NCBI GenBank assembly: GCA_003225295.1
Contig: QHYZ01000108.1
Span: forward strand, 1-56,437
DNA length: 56,437 nucleotides
DNA from: Acidobacteriota bacterium
Lineage (GTDB): Bacteria; Acidobacteriota; Terriglobia; Acidiferrales; UBA7541
Direction of reading: 5' to 3'
Shown here piece by piece: positions 26,565 through 34,613 of this stretch. Positions within the stretch are counted from its first letter, which is position 1; each line of letters begins with the position of its first letter. Under the pieces are notes generated by a model, which did not search any database, was not told the DNA's origin, and saw nothing but the letters and a program-made list of their open reading frames with translations. The translations under genes and the position numbers were made by a program.

Positions 26565-29015
26565 CTAGTTGCGGAGCGGCTTGCCGGTTTTCAAGGTGTG
26601 AGCGATGCGTTCTTGAGTCTTCTTTTCTCCGCAAAGAGAGACGAAGGCTTCGCGCTCGAGATCCAAGACATATTGTTCGTTGACCAATTGCGGCGACGTC
26701 AGGGCACCGCCCGCCAGAATGTTCGCGAGCTTGCGGCCGACATGCGCGTCGTACTCGGAGGCATAGCCCCCGCGGAACATCATGTGGATGGCGAGCTTCG
26801 CGCCGGCAAGAAATTGTTCGCCGAGTACTTTGATCTGAGTGCTGCGCGCACCTTCTTGCCAGCTGGCCGCCAGCGGCTTGTAGCCGCCCCGCACCAGCGA
26901 CAGCGCGGCTTCCTTGGCGTCGGCGACCAGGCGATCGCGGTTCATGGAAAGGCCATCTTCGCGGCGCAAATACCCCAAGTCGCGGCATTCCTCTGCGCTT
27001 GTGCCGACCTTGGCCATGGCGATGGTTTCAAAGATGGGCTTCAGGGCATGGAAAAGATCGAGGTCGGTTTCCGGAGAAGAGGAAAGGCTGAGGGCGGTCC
27101 CACCGGTGCGCTCATTCGCGCGGATCAGCATTTCCTTCGTGCCGCCGCCGCCTGGAATCAGTCCCACCCCCGTTTCCACCAAGCCAATGTAGGCTTCCGC
27201 TGCCGCCTGAATCCTGGAGGCGTGCAGGCTCACTTCGCAACCGCCGCCCAGCGCCATCCCCTGGGGCGCCGCCACCACCGGTTTTGGTGCGTATTTGATC
27301 GCCAGGTTGATATTCTGGAATTGCTTGACCGCCGCGTGCAATTCGTCCCACTCCTGCTCCTGGGCTCCCACCAGAACCAGCATCAAGTTTGCGCCGACGG
27401 AAAAATTCACCGCCTGGTTCGCGATGACCAGGGCATCAAAATCCGTTTCCAGCCGCTTCAAGCCCTTGTGGAGCATGGCGATCAAGTCCGCGCCGATGGC
27501 GTTCATCTTGGCGTGAAATTCGCAGCACGCCACGCCGTCGCCGAGATCGATCAGGCTCGCGCCGGAATTGCGCTCCACTTCGCGGCCCGCATCTTTCAAC
27601 GATTTCAGAATGATGACGCCCATTGGCTCTTCAACTTTTTTCGTCCCACCGCTGCCCATGTCGAAAACCGTGGTCGTGCCTTTCTCCGATTCGTAAAATC
27701 CTTTCCGCCCGCTCGCCAACACTTTCTCGACGACCGCCGACAGCGCGCGCCCTTCTCTTTGCACCTGTCCCGCGAATGCCTTCACGCCAACGGCATCCAT
27801 GATTTCAAACGGTCCGAGTTCCCAGCCAAAGCCCCAGCGCAGCGCGCGATCAACGTCCACAATGTTGTCGGAAATCTCCGGGACACGCCGCGCCGCATAC
27901 AAACACGTTTCGGAAAGCCCGCGCCACAAGAATTGTTGCGCTTTGTCACCCTTCTGCCCTTCCAGCACAGGCCCGACAAGCGCGCGCAGCCGCTCGCGGG
28001 TGTCCTCGATCGCCTTACCCATTTCGAGCGAACCGAATTTCGCCTTCTGCCGCGAGCGATACTCCATGGTGTTCACATCGAGCGTCAGGATCTCCTGCTG
28101 GCCCTCGCCCTTAACCTTTTTGTAAAAACCCTGCCCCGTCTTGTCACCGAGCCAGCCACGCTTGGCCATCTCTTCCACCAACGCCGGCACTTTATACATT
28201 TCCCGCGACTCGTCGTTGGGCGCCGTCTCGTAAATGTTCTTCACGACGTGTACGAGCACATCGAGGCCCACGATATCTGCCGTTCGAAACGTTGCCGACT
28301 TCGGCCAGCCCACCGCCGGTCCCGTGCACGCATCCACTTCTTCCACCGTCATTCCGAGCGTGCCCATCAGGCGCAGCGCATTGAGCATCGAAAATGTTCC
28401 GATGCGATTGGCAATAAAGTTCGGCGTATCTTTCGCCACCACCACGCCCTTGCCCAGTCGCCGGTCGCAAAACTCGCTCAACGACTCGACCACCTCCTTC
28501 AAAGTCTTAGGCCCGGGTATTACTTCCACCAATTTCAGATACCGCGGCGGGTTGAAGAAATGCGTCCCCGCCCAGTGCTGCTGAAATTCCTCGTTCATCC
28601 CCTCGGCGATCAAATGCACCGGCAGGCCGGAGGTGTTCGTGGTTACGATCGCTCCGGGTTTGCGAAACTGGGCAACACGCGTCAGCAGTTTTCGTTTGAT
28701 TTCCAGATTCTCGGCAACCACCTCGATGATCCAGTCCGCTTCCGCACAACGCCCTAAATCATCCTCGAAATTCCCAATTGCGATCTTGTCTGCGAGCGCG
28801 GGGGTAAAAAACGCCGCCGGCTTCGACTTTTTCGCCGCGTCCAGCCCCGCGCGTACAATTTTGTTGCGTTCACTCGAGGGCGCATCCGCTGACAAATTCG
28901 GTGGCACAATATCCAGCAAAATGCATGGCAACCCGGCGTTTGCGAAATGCGCCGCAATCCGCGAGCCCATCGTCCCCGCTCCCAGCACTACGGTCTTTTC
29001 GATGCGACGTTTCAT
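26565..29015 (-). CDS. 3-hydroxyacyl-CoA dehydrogenase/enoyl-CoA hydratase fusion (FadN-type)
   Basis: Bifunctional beta-oxidation enzyme, 816 residues, dehydrogenase first. The NAD site is VVLGAGTMGSRIAAHFANAG (residues 9-28); the dehydrogenase C-terminal domain follows HFFNPPRYLKLVEVI. The hydratase part, roughly residues 480-670, has the oxyanion segments PKPVVAAPQGMALGGGCEVS and GVGLIPGGGG. This order matches FadN/YusL of Bacillus rather than FadB of E. coli. It would normally work with a thiolase (FadA) and acyl-CoA dehydrogenase, neither of which is in the window. Single gene; divergent from the patatin gene. Confidence 0.93.
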   Translation of the reverse strand: MKRRIEKTVVLGAGTMGSRIAAHFANAGLPCILLDIVPPNLSADAPSSERNKIVRAGLDAAKKSKPAAFFTPALADKIAIGNFEDDLGRCAEADWIIEVVAENLEIKRKLLTRVAQFRKPGAIVTTNTSGLPVHLIAEGMNEEFQQHWAGTHFFNPPRYLKLVEVIPGPKTLKEVVESLSEFCDRRLGKGVVVAKDTPNFIANRIGTFSMLNALRLMGTLGMTVEEVDACTGPAVGWPKSATFRTADIVGLDVLVHVVKNIYETAPNDESREMYKVPALVEEMAKRGWLGDKTGQGFYKKVKGEGQQEILTLDVNTMEYRSRQKAKFGSLEMGKAIEDTRERLRALVGPVLEGQKGDKAQQFLWRGLSETCLYAARRVPEISDNIVDVDRALRWGFGWELGPFEIMDAVGVKAFAGQVQREGRALSAVVEKVLASGRKGFYESEKGTTTVFDMGSGGTKKVEEPMGVIILKSLKDAGREVERNSGASLIDLGDGVACCEFHAKMNAIGADLIAMLHKGLKRLETDFDALVIANQAVNFSVGANLMLVLVGAQEQEWDELHAAVKQFQNINLAIKYAPKPVVAAPQGMALGGGCEVSLHASRIQAAAEAYIGLVETGVGLIPGGGGTKEMLIRANERTGGTALSLSSSPETDLDLFHALKPIFETIAMAKVGTSAEECRDLGYLRREDGLSMNRDRLVADAKEAALSLVRGGYKPLAASWQEGARSTQIKVLGEQFLAGAKLAIHMMFRGGYASEYDAHVGRKLANILAGGALTSPQLVNEQYVLDLEREAFVSLCGEKKTQERIAHTLKTGKPLRN

Positions 29016-29131
29016 GGCACACCTTTTAGCGGATTTGTACGACCAGTTTGGTTAGCAGGGACAGGTTACAAAACCGGCATGCACGGGTCAAACGACGGGC
29101 CGATCCGCGGCGATAGGGCTAAACTAGAGGA

Positions 29132-30016
29132 ATGACGGAAGAGAACAAAACCGCCGGATCGCCCGGCTGGTTTCGGAGCGCAAAGGACAAACTTCGCTCC
29201 TTCGCATACGGCGAGCAAGGCGAACCCAGGGAGCGCCCACGGGTGGGCTTGGCTCTGGCGGGCGGCTTCGCGCGCGGTATTGCCCACCTCGGTGTCCTGC
29301 GCGTCTTGCGCGAAGCTGGAATTCCCATCGATTGCGTAGCCGGCACGAGCGTCGGCGCCCTGATCGCCGTGGGCTACTGTGCCGGAGCATCGCTGGAAGA
29401 AATGGCCAAGGTTGGAGCCTCCACGAGCTTCACCGATTTCGGCCGCTGGACGCCATCCTGGCTCGGACTGGCTACCAACCAACGCATGGAAAAATACCTC
29501 GCGCGTTTTACTCCTGTAAAGACGTTCGAGGAACTGCTGACGCCGCTGGCCATAGCCACCACGGACATCTCCGCAGGTGTTTCCGTCTACTATTCCCACG
29601 GGCCCGTCGCGCCGCCGCTGCGCGCTTCCTGCGCTTATCCCGGCCTTTTCGTGCCTATTCAATTTGAGGGGCGGACGCTGGTCGACGGATTCCTCACTGC
29701 ACCGGTGCCAGTCGAGGGCGTCTTGCTTCTTGGCGCGGACGTGGTCATCGCCGTTTACCTGGAGGCGGGCAACATCGAAGAACCCCGCACGTTCACCGAC
29801 GTCCTCAGCCGGTCCTTCAACATCATCCAGCGGCATGGCGATCTCGCGTGGCGCACGCAGGCGGACATCATTATCGAACCCGACGTGAAGACTTTTGGGT
29901 GGGACGATTTCAGCAAGACCCCGGAGATGATTTCAGCCGGTGAAGCGGCGGCGCTGGCGGCGTTGCCGGAAATTCGCGCCGCGCTGCATGGCGAAAAACG
30001 GGATTCCGCAGCCTAG
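29132..30016 (+). CDS. patatin-like phospholipase (RssA-type)
   Basis: A 294-residue lipid acyl hydrolase. The oxyanion segment LALAGGFARGIAHLGVLRVL, the nucleophile elbow GTSVG, and the catalytic Asp in DGFLTAPVPVE form the patatin Ser-Asp dyad. No signal peptide or beta-barrel domain is seen, so it is a cytosolic or membrane-associated RssA-type protein. Physiological substrate unknown. It is divergent from the beta-oxidation fusion gene, which may point to lipid turnover. Confidence 0.9.
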   Translation: MTEENKTAGSPGWFRSAKDKLRSFAYGEQGEPRERPRVGLALAGGFARGIAHLGVLRVLREAGIPIDCVAGTSVGALIAVGYCAGASLEEMAKVGASTSFTDFGRWTPSWLGLATNQRMEKYLARFTPVKTFEELLTPLAIATTDISAGVSVYYSHGPVAPPLRASCAYPGLFVPIQFEGRTLVDGFLTAPVPVEGVLLLGADVVIAVYLEAGNIEEPRTFTDVLSRSFNIIQRHGDLAWRTQADIIIEPDVKTFGWDDFSKTPEMISAGEAAALAALPEIRAALHGEKRDSAA

Positions 30017-30064
30017 AACCGTTCCTCCCGGGAAGCAGTCCTCTCCGGGAGAAGATTCCAGAGT

Positions 30065-30325
30065 CTATTCACGAGTGACCTGTACTACTGCGGGTTGGCC
30101 TTCGCCTTTGCCGCGCTGGGTGAGCCAAGCGGCGAGGCCCTCGGCGAAGCGTTCGGGAGTGAGGTGGAAACCGGCTTCGACCTTGCCATCAGCGATAGGA
30201 AGCGTGTCGTCGAAGTCGGCGGAGTTGGTGAAGTTGCGCATGCAGAATTGATCGAGCCAATCGAGCGGGCAGGCGCGGGTTTCGCCGCGGACGACGACGT
30301 TTACGGTGAATTTTTGTGCGTACAC
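30065..30325 (-). CDS. small hypothetical protein, about 86 residues
   Basis: Not recognised. The frame reads FTVNVVVRGETRACPLDWLD and later LTPERFAEGLAAWL, soluble and coding-like. A GTG at 30325 gives 86 residues; the open frame continues upstream into the palindromic repeat at 30338-30360, so the true N terminus may have been lost. No ribosome site is visible. It is next to the 3'-truncated desaturase gene on the same strand. Confidence 0.5.
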   Translation of the reverse strand: MYAQKFTVNVVVRGETRACPLDWLDQFCMRNFTNSADFDDTLPIADGKVEAGFHLTPERFAEGLAAWLTQRGKGEGQPAVVQVTRE

Positions 30326-30337
30326 GGGTTGAAAGCA

Positions 30338-30360
30338 GGCGGGCAAGCCCCGCCCCTACA
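30338..30360. repeat. GC-rich palindromic repeat element
   Basis: The arms GGCGGG (30338-30343) and CCCGCC (30349-30354) surround CAAGC, followed by CCTACA. On the minus strand it reads TGTAGGGGCGGGGCTTGCCC. I recall very similar short sequences scattered in acidobacterial genomes, but have not counted copies; only this one was noticed here. It sits right after the desaturase stop. Confidence 0.55.
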
Positions 30361-30362
30361 GT

Positions 30363-31154
30363 TTAGGATAAAGCGGGCCTGGTGGCACGTTGCAGGCTAC
30401 GACGCGCGGGGGCGCTTGACGGAGTGTGCGTGTGATGGTTCTGGTGCCAGTTCTCGCCCCAGGCGGTCAATTGGAAGGGGCCTAGCCACCAGACATTCAT
30501 GCTGGAGTCGCCTTCTTCGACGCGTTTGAGATGCGTGAGGCTGTTCACCAGGCACTGCATGTGCAGCGAATAGACCAGGCGGATAGCGCCCATCCAGAAG
30601 AAGCCCATCCAGCCGAAGCCGAGAATCAGGCCGACGCAGATCGAGAAGACAATGACCGGCGTTTCGGCCCAGCCCCAGATCTTGTAGACACCGCCGGTGA
30701 GTTCAGGTGCCCAGCGCTTCTTGTCTGCGGGCTGAGTTTGATAGAGCCAGCGAAGATGCGCCCACCAGAAACCGCCCTGCTTGGGACTTGAGATGTCCTC
30801 GGGTGTGTCGGTCACGGAGTGGTGGAGGCGATGATATGCCACCCAACTCGCTGGATGGCCGGAGCCGTTGAAGACAGCCCAGAAAATCAAGAATTGCTCG
30901 ATGAACTGGTTGGTCTTGAGGGTCTTGTGCGCCAGCATGCGATGATAGCAGACGGTGGTTCCGAGACCGCCAAAGGCAATACTGAGCAAGGTCATGCCGA
31001 CAACCTTGAAGCTTGGCACGGGGAATAGGATCAAACCGATGACCGCAAGAACGTGAATGAGGACGAGATAAGTGAAGACGCCTTCTTTCCCGTGGACGGG
31101 CTTCCAGAAGGGCCGGTCCCAGGGGCGTTCTTGTTGCGTTACGGTTAATTCCAT
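30363..31154 (-). CDS. fatty acid desaturase, C-terminally truncated
   Basis: Membrane di-iron acyl desaturase that introduces a cis double bond in acyl chains. Three histidine boxes are present: HRMLAH, HRLHH, and HQNHH in WGENWHQNHH. After the third box the protein ends with an unrelated Ser/Arg-rich tail of about 20 residues; normal homologues continue for 35-40 residues (a segment like SARLGWxWWQVD). So the gene appears cut at its 3' end, next to a palindromic repeat. The start at 31154 has GGAGAG upstream; the longer frame from 31331 is not supported. Activity is uncertain. Confidence 0.85.
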   Translation of the reverse strand: MELTVTQQERPWDRPFWKPVHGKEGVFTYLVLIHVLAVIGLILFPVPSFKVVGMTLLSIAFGGLGTTVCYHRMLAHKTLKTNQFIEQFLIFWAVFNGSGHPASWVAYHRLHHSVTDTPEDISSPKQGGFWWAHLRWLYQTQPADKKRWAPELTGGVYKIWGWAETPVIVFSICVGLILGFGWMGFFWMGAIRLVYSLHMQCLVNSLTHLKRVEEGDSSMNVWWLGPFQLTAWGENWHQNHHTHTPSSAPARRSLQRATRPALS

Positions 31155-31527
31155 GTGCTCTCCGGTGATCTGCTTTGTTGAATGCGCCAATGCCTGGTGT
31201 GCAGAACGTGATAGGCATTCATAACAATACCATTTTCGGGCGGAGGGCGCTGCATGACTGTACAAAAAAGAACACAATGAGTGAATAGCCCGTCCTGGCC
31301 CGCTGCGCCATCCCTTCAGAGACTGCCTCATTTGCCCTTTTGCGAATGCGCATTGACTCCCGGTACGTCTCGCGTTGGATTTTCTGGATGCCCGGACCCG
31401 GGAGAAACCTCAACTGGCAACGAGTCGAGAAATTTCCCCCCCGATGAATACATCGGGCCGCCTTTCACTCACCCGGCCCGTTTTCGCAACTACCTTCTTG
31501 AGCGCTTGATTCACAGTTTCTTGCTCA

Positions 31528-31580
31528 CCTAAACGGCTCCCCTAAACGGCCTTGACACCTCAACCTCGCAGGCCTAGAGT
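31528..31580 (+). promoter_or_regulatory. promoter with tandem direct repeats for the NmrA-like gene
   Basis: TTGACA (31552-31557) and TAGAGT (31575-31580) are 17 bases apart, a strong sigma-70 type promoter 62 bases before the ATG at 31643. Two exact copies of CCTAAACGGC (31528-31537 and 31541-31550), 13 bases apart, end just before the -35, as an activator site would. The rest of 31155-31527 holds only short doubtful frames. Confidence 0.6.
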
Positions 31581-31642
31581 CGCTCCGGCCGGTTCCGCTT
31601 GGTCCCCAAAAAGCTCCCGCTGGGCTTCCTTCGGAGGTTGCC

Positions 31643-32545
31643 ATGGTCATTCTCATCGCAGGTTCCACCGGCTTCGTCGGCGGCAATGTGGCTCTCAAAC
31701 TCAAGGAGCGCGATCACAAGGTTCTCGCCCTGGCGCGCGGCGGCCGCCGCAATCCCAAAGCTCAGCGCCTCCTTGAGGCTGGAGTAGAAGTTCTCGATGG
31801 GGACTTGACTCGCTCCGACTCTCTGTTCGCGTCTTGCTCCGGCGTCGAAGCGGTTGTTACCACCGCCACTTCTATGCCGAGCGGTCCCGATGACGGCCTT
31901 CGCCGCGTGGATCACGAGGGCACCCTCGGCCTGATTGACGCCGCGGCGCGTCAGGGTGTTCGCCGGTTTGTCTACACCTCCTACTCTGTAAATATTCAGG
32001 AAGACTGCGCCCTGACCGCTGCAAAACGGGATTGCGAAGCCCGCTTGCTGTCCGGCCCCATGGAAGCCGTCATTTTGCGCCCTTCGTATTTCATGGAAGC
32101 TTGGCTTAGTCCTGTCCTGGGCTTCGATCCTGTCGGCGGCGCCGCTCGCATCTGCGGTTCTGGGGAAGCTAAAGTCAGCTACATTTCTGCCTTCGATGTC
32201 GCCGACTTTGCGGTGGCCGCGACTACGAAGGTTTATCCGCAAGAAAATGTAGTTCTTGAACTGGGCGGCCCGGAACCTCTGTCCCAGCTCGATGCTGTCT
32301 TCCTGTTCGAGCAGGCCTTCGGCCAGGAGATCAAGGTGGACCATGTTCCGGTCGAAGCACTTCGCGCGCAGCATCAGTCCTCGGATCCTCTGCAAAGAAC
32401 TTTTGCCGCGCTCATGCTCGGTTATGCGAACGGCGACCTGGTGAAGGATGCCGCCAGCACTGCCGAGGCCCACGGCATCCGCTTAGGGTCGGTTGCTGAT
32501 TATGCTGCTGGTTTTCGCGCGCGGGCCGCCACAGCCGGTCGTTGA
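31643..32545 (+). CDS. NmrA-like NAD(P)-binding protein
   Basis: A 300-residue atypical short-chain dehydrogenase/reductase. The nucleotide site is ILIAGSTGFVGGNVALKL at the N terminus; the segment RRFVYTSYSVN lacks a clear YxxxK catalytic pair at the usual place, which is typical of the NmrA/quinone-reductase-like group acting as sensors or reductases. GGAGG lies 7 bases upstream of the ATG. It has its own strong promoter with direct repeats. Substrate unknown. Confidence 0.85.
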   Translation: MVILIAGSTGFVGGNVALKLKERDHKVLALARGGRRNPKAQRLLEAGVEVLDGDLTRSDSLFASCSGVEAVVTTATSMPSGPDDGLRRVDHEGTLGLIDAAARQGVRRFVYTSYSVNIQEDCALTAAKRDCEARLLSGPMEAVILRPSYFMEAWLSPVLGFDPVGGAARICGSGEAKVSYISAFDVADFAVAATTKVYPQENVVLELGGPEPLSQLDAVFLFEQAFGQEIKVDHVPVEALRAQHQSSDPLQRTFAALMLGYANGDLVKDAASTAEAHGIRLGSVADYAAGFRARAATAGR

Positions 32546-32659
32546 GATTTCCCGCCAGCGGCACTAATCGGTGGAATCATCTTCGAAGAAGACTCGGCCG
32601 CAGGACACTCCGACTGTTGCCAAGGAGAACTGTGACGGGCTGGCTGGAGGCCACAATGG

Positions 32660-33916
32660 ATGCGACGCGGCAAGCACCAGCACCCCATTCTCACCTGGGG
32701 CAATGGCACCGCTTCCCTCTCCGGCAATTACACGTTTTTCCTGAAACACATGGCCTCCTGGGGATTCGTAATTATCGCCGCACAGGACAAGAACTCCGGT
32801 GTGGGGCAAACCATCCTGGACGGCGCGAATTTCCTGACCGCCGCCAACAGCAACCCCGTGAGCATCTTCTTTCACAAGCTGAACGTCAGCCAGGTGGGCT
32901 CGTTCGGACATTCGCAGGGGGCCACCGGGGCGATCAACGCGCTGATCAAATCCGCCGGGATGATCAAAACCGTCTTGCCTATCGAGCTGCCCGGCCAACA
33001 ATTCTGCGCTAGCCCGCTGAATTGTACCGATACTTCGCACCTCACGCAGGGCTCTATCTTTTTGGTGGACGGCTCGCTGGACATTCCGATTTCGCCGCCT
33101 ACGCAGCCGGCATCAGCCACGGGACTGCAATCCATCGCCGCGTACTACAGCGCCGTGCGCGTGGGCGTCATCAAGGTGAAAGGTACGCCGATCGGCCCGA
33201 CGCATTGTGACGTCCAGGGCGTGCCCACCTGCACGCCGACCACCGTGCCTTGTTTCCTCGGTGTGTATGGTTATTTGGGCTACCCGACGGCGTGGATGAT
33301 GTTTCAACTGCAGAATGACAACTTGACGGGCGGCGCATTCGTGAACGGCACCGGAGAGATTTTTTTCGAGACCACGAATTGGCAACTGGTTACCAGCAAT
33401 GTTCCTTTGCCACACCTTCTCGAATTCACTTCGCCCCAGCCAAGCCTCTGGGCCTTTTTATCAAGTCAACTATATAACGGTCGCTCGTGGAGCCGCGGTT
33501 CAGCTTTCCGCAGCCGGAGCTTTGACGGAGCCGAGTTTCCAGAAGATTTGGCGGAGGATGCCGAGGGTGAGTTCGGCATCGGTGGCGGAGAGGTGGAGGC
33601 GGCGGACGAGGCGGCGGATCTTTTCCTCGGTGGGGGCGGGGGAGCAACGTTCCTGAGAACTGCTGGGATTCGCTTTCACATAGCCGCTGGAGCGGAGGGC
33701 GTCGAGCAAAAGCGCGGTGAGGCGCTCGAGATCGGCGGCGGCGGCGAGGATCGGTTTGGTCGGATGCGGGGCCGCTTGGGGATTGCGTGCGAGTTCGTAG
33801 AGGCACACGGCTACAGCCTGGCCGAGGTTCATGGAGCGATGTTCCTCGCGCGTGGGGATGCGCAGGAGCCAGTGGCAGTGGCTGAGGTCTTCATTCGAAA
33901 GACCCCGCTTCTCTGA
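32660..33916 (+). pseudogene. decayed alpha/beta hydrolase, both ends lost
   Basis: From 32660 the frame encodes a hydrolase fragment: HPILTWGNGTASLSGNYTFF, the nucleophile elbow GSFGHSQGATGA, and a C-terminal FFETTNWQLVTSNV typical of chlorophyllase/cutinase-like secreted hydrolases. The signal peptide and first strands are missing; an in-frame stop (32633-32635) lies just upstream. The homologous part ends near 33420, but no stop follows, and the frame runs on antisense through the TrmJ-like gene to 33916. That tail is not real protein. I read it as a pseudogene. Confidence 0.65.
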
Positions 33917-34273
33917 ACCGAACAGAAGGGCGACCGGGCTGGTCGCCAGGCGTTTGCGGATGAAGGGCGCGGCTTGCTCCAGGCGCCGCACGGGGTGCTG
34001 CAATTGACGGAGGCCGACGGCGGTGGTCCCCACGACGAGCGTGCAGTCTGCGACAGCCTCGGCGACAGTCTTGAACTCTTCGGCACGGGCGAGCAGCGGA
34101 GCGGCGCCGACTGCAGAGCGCGCCTCACGAAAAGCCAGCTCATAGGGGTTCAGCACGCGGAGATGGAGGCATCCGAAGTTGCTCATGGCGCGGGCTGCGG
34201 CGCCGATGTTGAGAGGATTGCGCGGACTGACGAGTACGACGCGCAAGCGGTCGAGTGCGGAGTGCGGAGACAA
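33500..34273 (-). CDS. TrmJ-like tRNA/rRNA 2'-O-methyltransferase (SpoU family)
   Basis: SAM-dependent RNA ribose methylase of the SPOUT class. Motif 1 is VLVSPRNPLNIGAAARAM, motif 2 LLFGSEKRGLSNEDL, motif 3 RSMNLGQAVAVCLYEL, matching TrmJ, which methylates position 32 of tRNAs. A C-terminal helical region (ERLTALLLDAL onward) is also TrmJ-like. No ATG occurs near the domain start; TTG at 34273 gives 257 residues, the family length, while the frame stays open to 34576. The start is therefore uncertain and lacks a clear ribosome site. Divergent from pckG. Confidence 0.85.
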   Translation of the reverse strand: MSPHSALDRLRVVLVSPRNPLNIGAAARAMSNFGCLHLRVLNPYELAFREARSAVGAAPLLARAEEFKTVAEAVADCTLVVGTTAVGLRQLQHPVRRLEQAAPFIRKRLATSPVALLFGSEKRGLSNEDLSHCHWLLRIPTREEHRSMNLGQAVAVCLYELARNPQAAPHPTKPILAAAADLERLTALLLDALRSSGYVKANPSSSQERCSPAPTEEKIRRLVRRLHLSATDAELTLGILRQIFWKLGSVKAPAAES

Positions 34274-34430
34274 GGGAGATGAGTTTACCGCAGGAGAGAA
34301 GTCAATGAAGGAGAGAGATAAGGAAGAGCCAAGCAAGAGCAAGAGCCCGCCTGAAGGCCACGCCACCAGGGAGGCGGCTTGCGTGGGCGGCGAGGGGTAA
34401 CATAGACTGTGGGCAGGTAGAGATAAAAAG

Positions 34431-34479
34431 CGTGCCAGCCTGGACGAAAGCGCCATCTTTCGATGGGGCTGCTGGCACG
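34431..34479 (+). ncRNA. structured leader element upstream of pckG
   Basis: CGTGCCAGC (34431-34439) pairs perfectly with GCTGGCACG (34471-34479). Inside, AGCGCCATC (34449-34457) pairs with GATGGGGCT around the loop TTTC with a single mismatch, leaving a 9-base one-sided bulge. The 49-base hairpin lies in the 340-base gap before pckG, on its sense strand. It could be a cis-regulatory RNA, a transcription signal or a mobile repeat. No other structure was examined in the gap. Confidence 0.45.
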
Positions 34480-34613
34480 GCCGAGTCCATTCGCTCCAGG
34501 ACCTCGGCCCGGTCGGAGCCCTCCGTTCCGAGTGCTGTCGGCGGGGCCAGCGACCGGGGCGGTGCGGTTTGGTCAATGTGCCGGCGAAATGCTGGACCGG
34601 CAGGGAGATCCGT

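Noticed and set aside
26598-28757. 719-residue plus-strand open frame
   Set aside because: Antisense shadow of the FadN-type fusion gene; rich in His, Arg and Gln with no domain.
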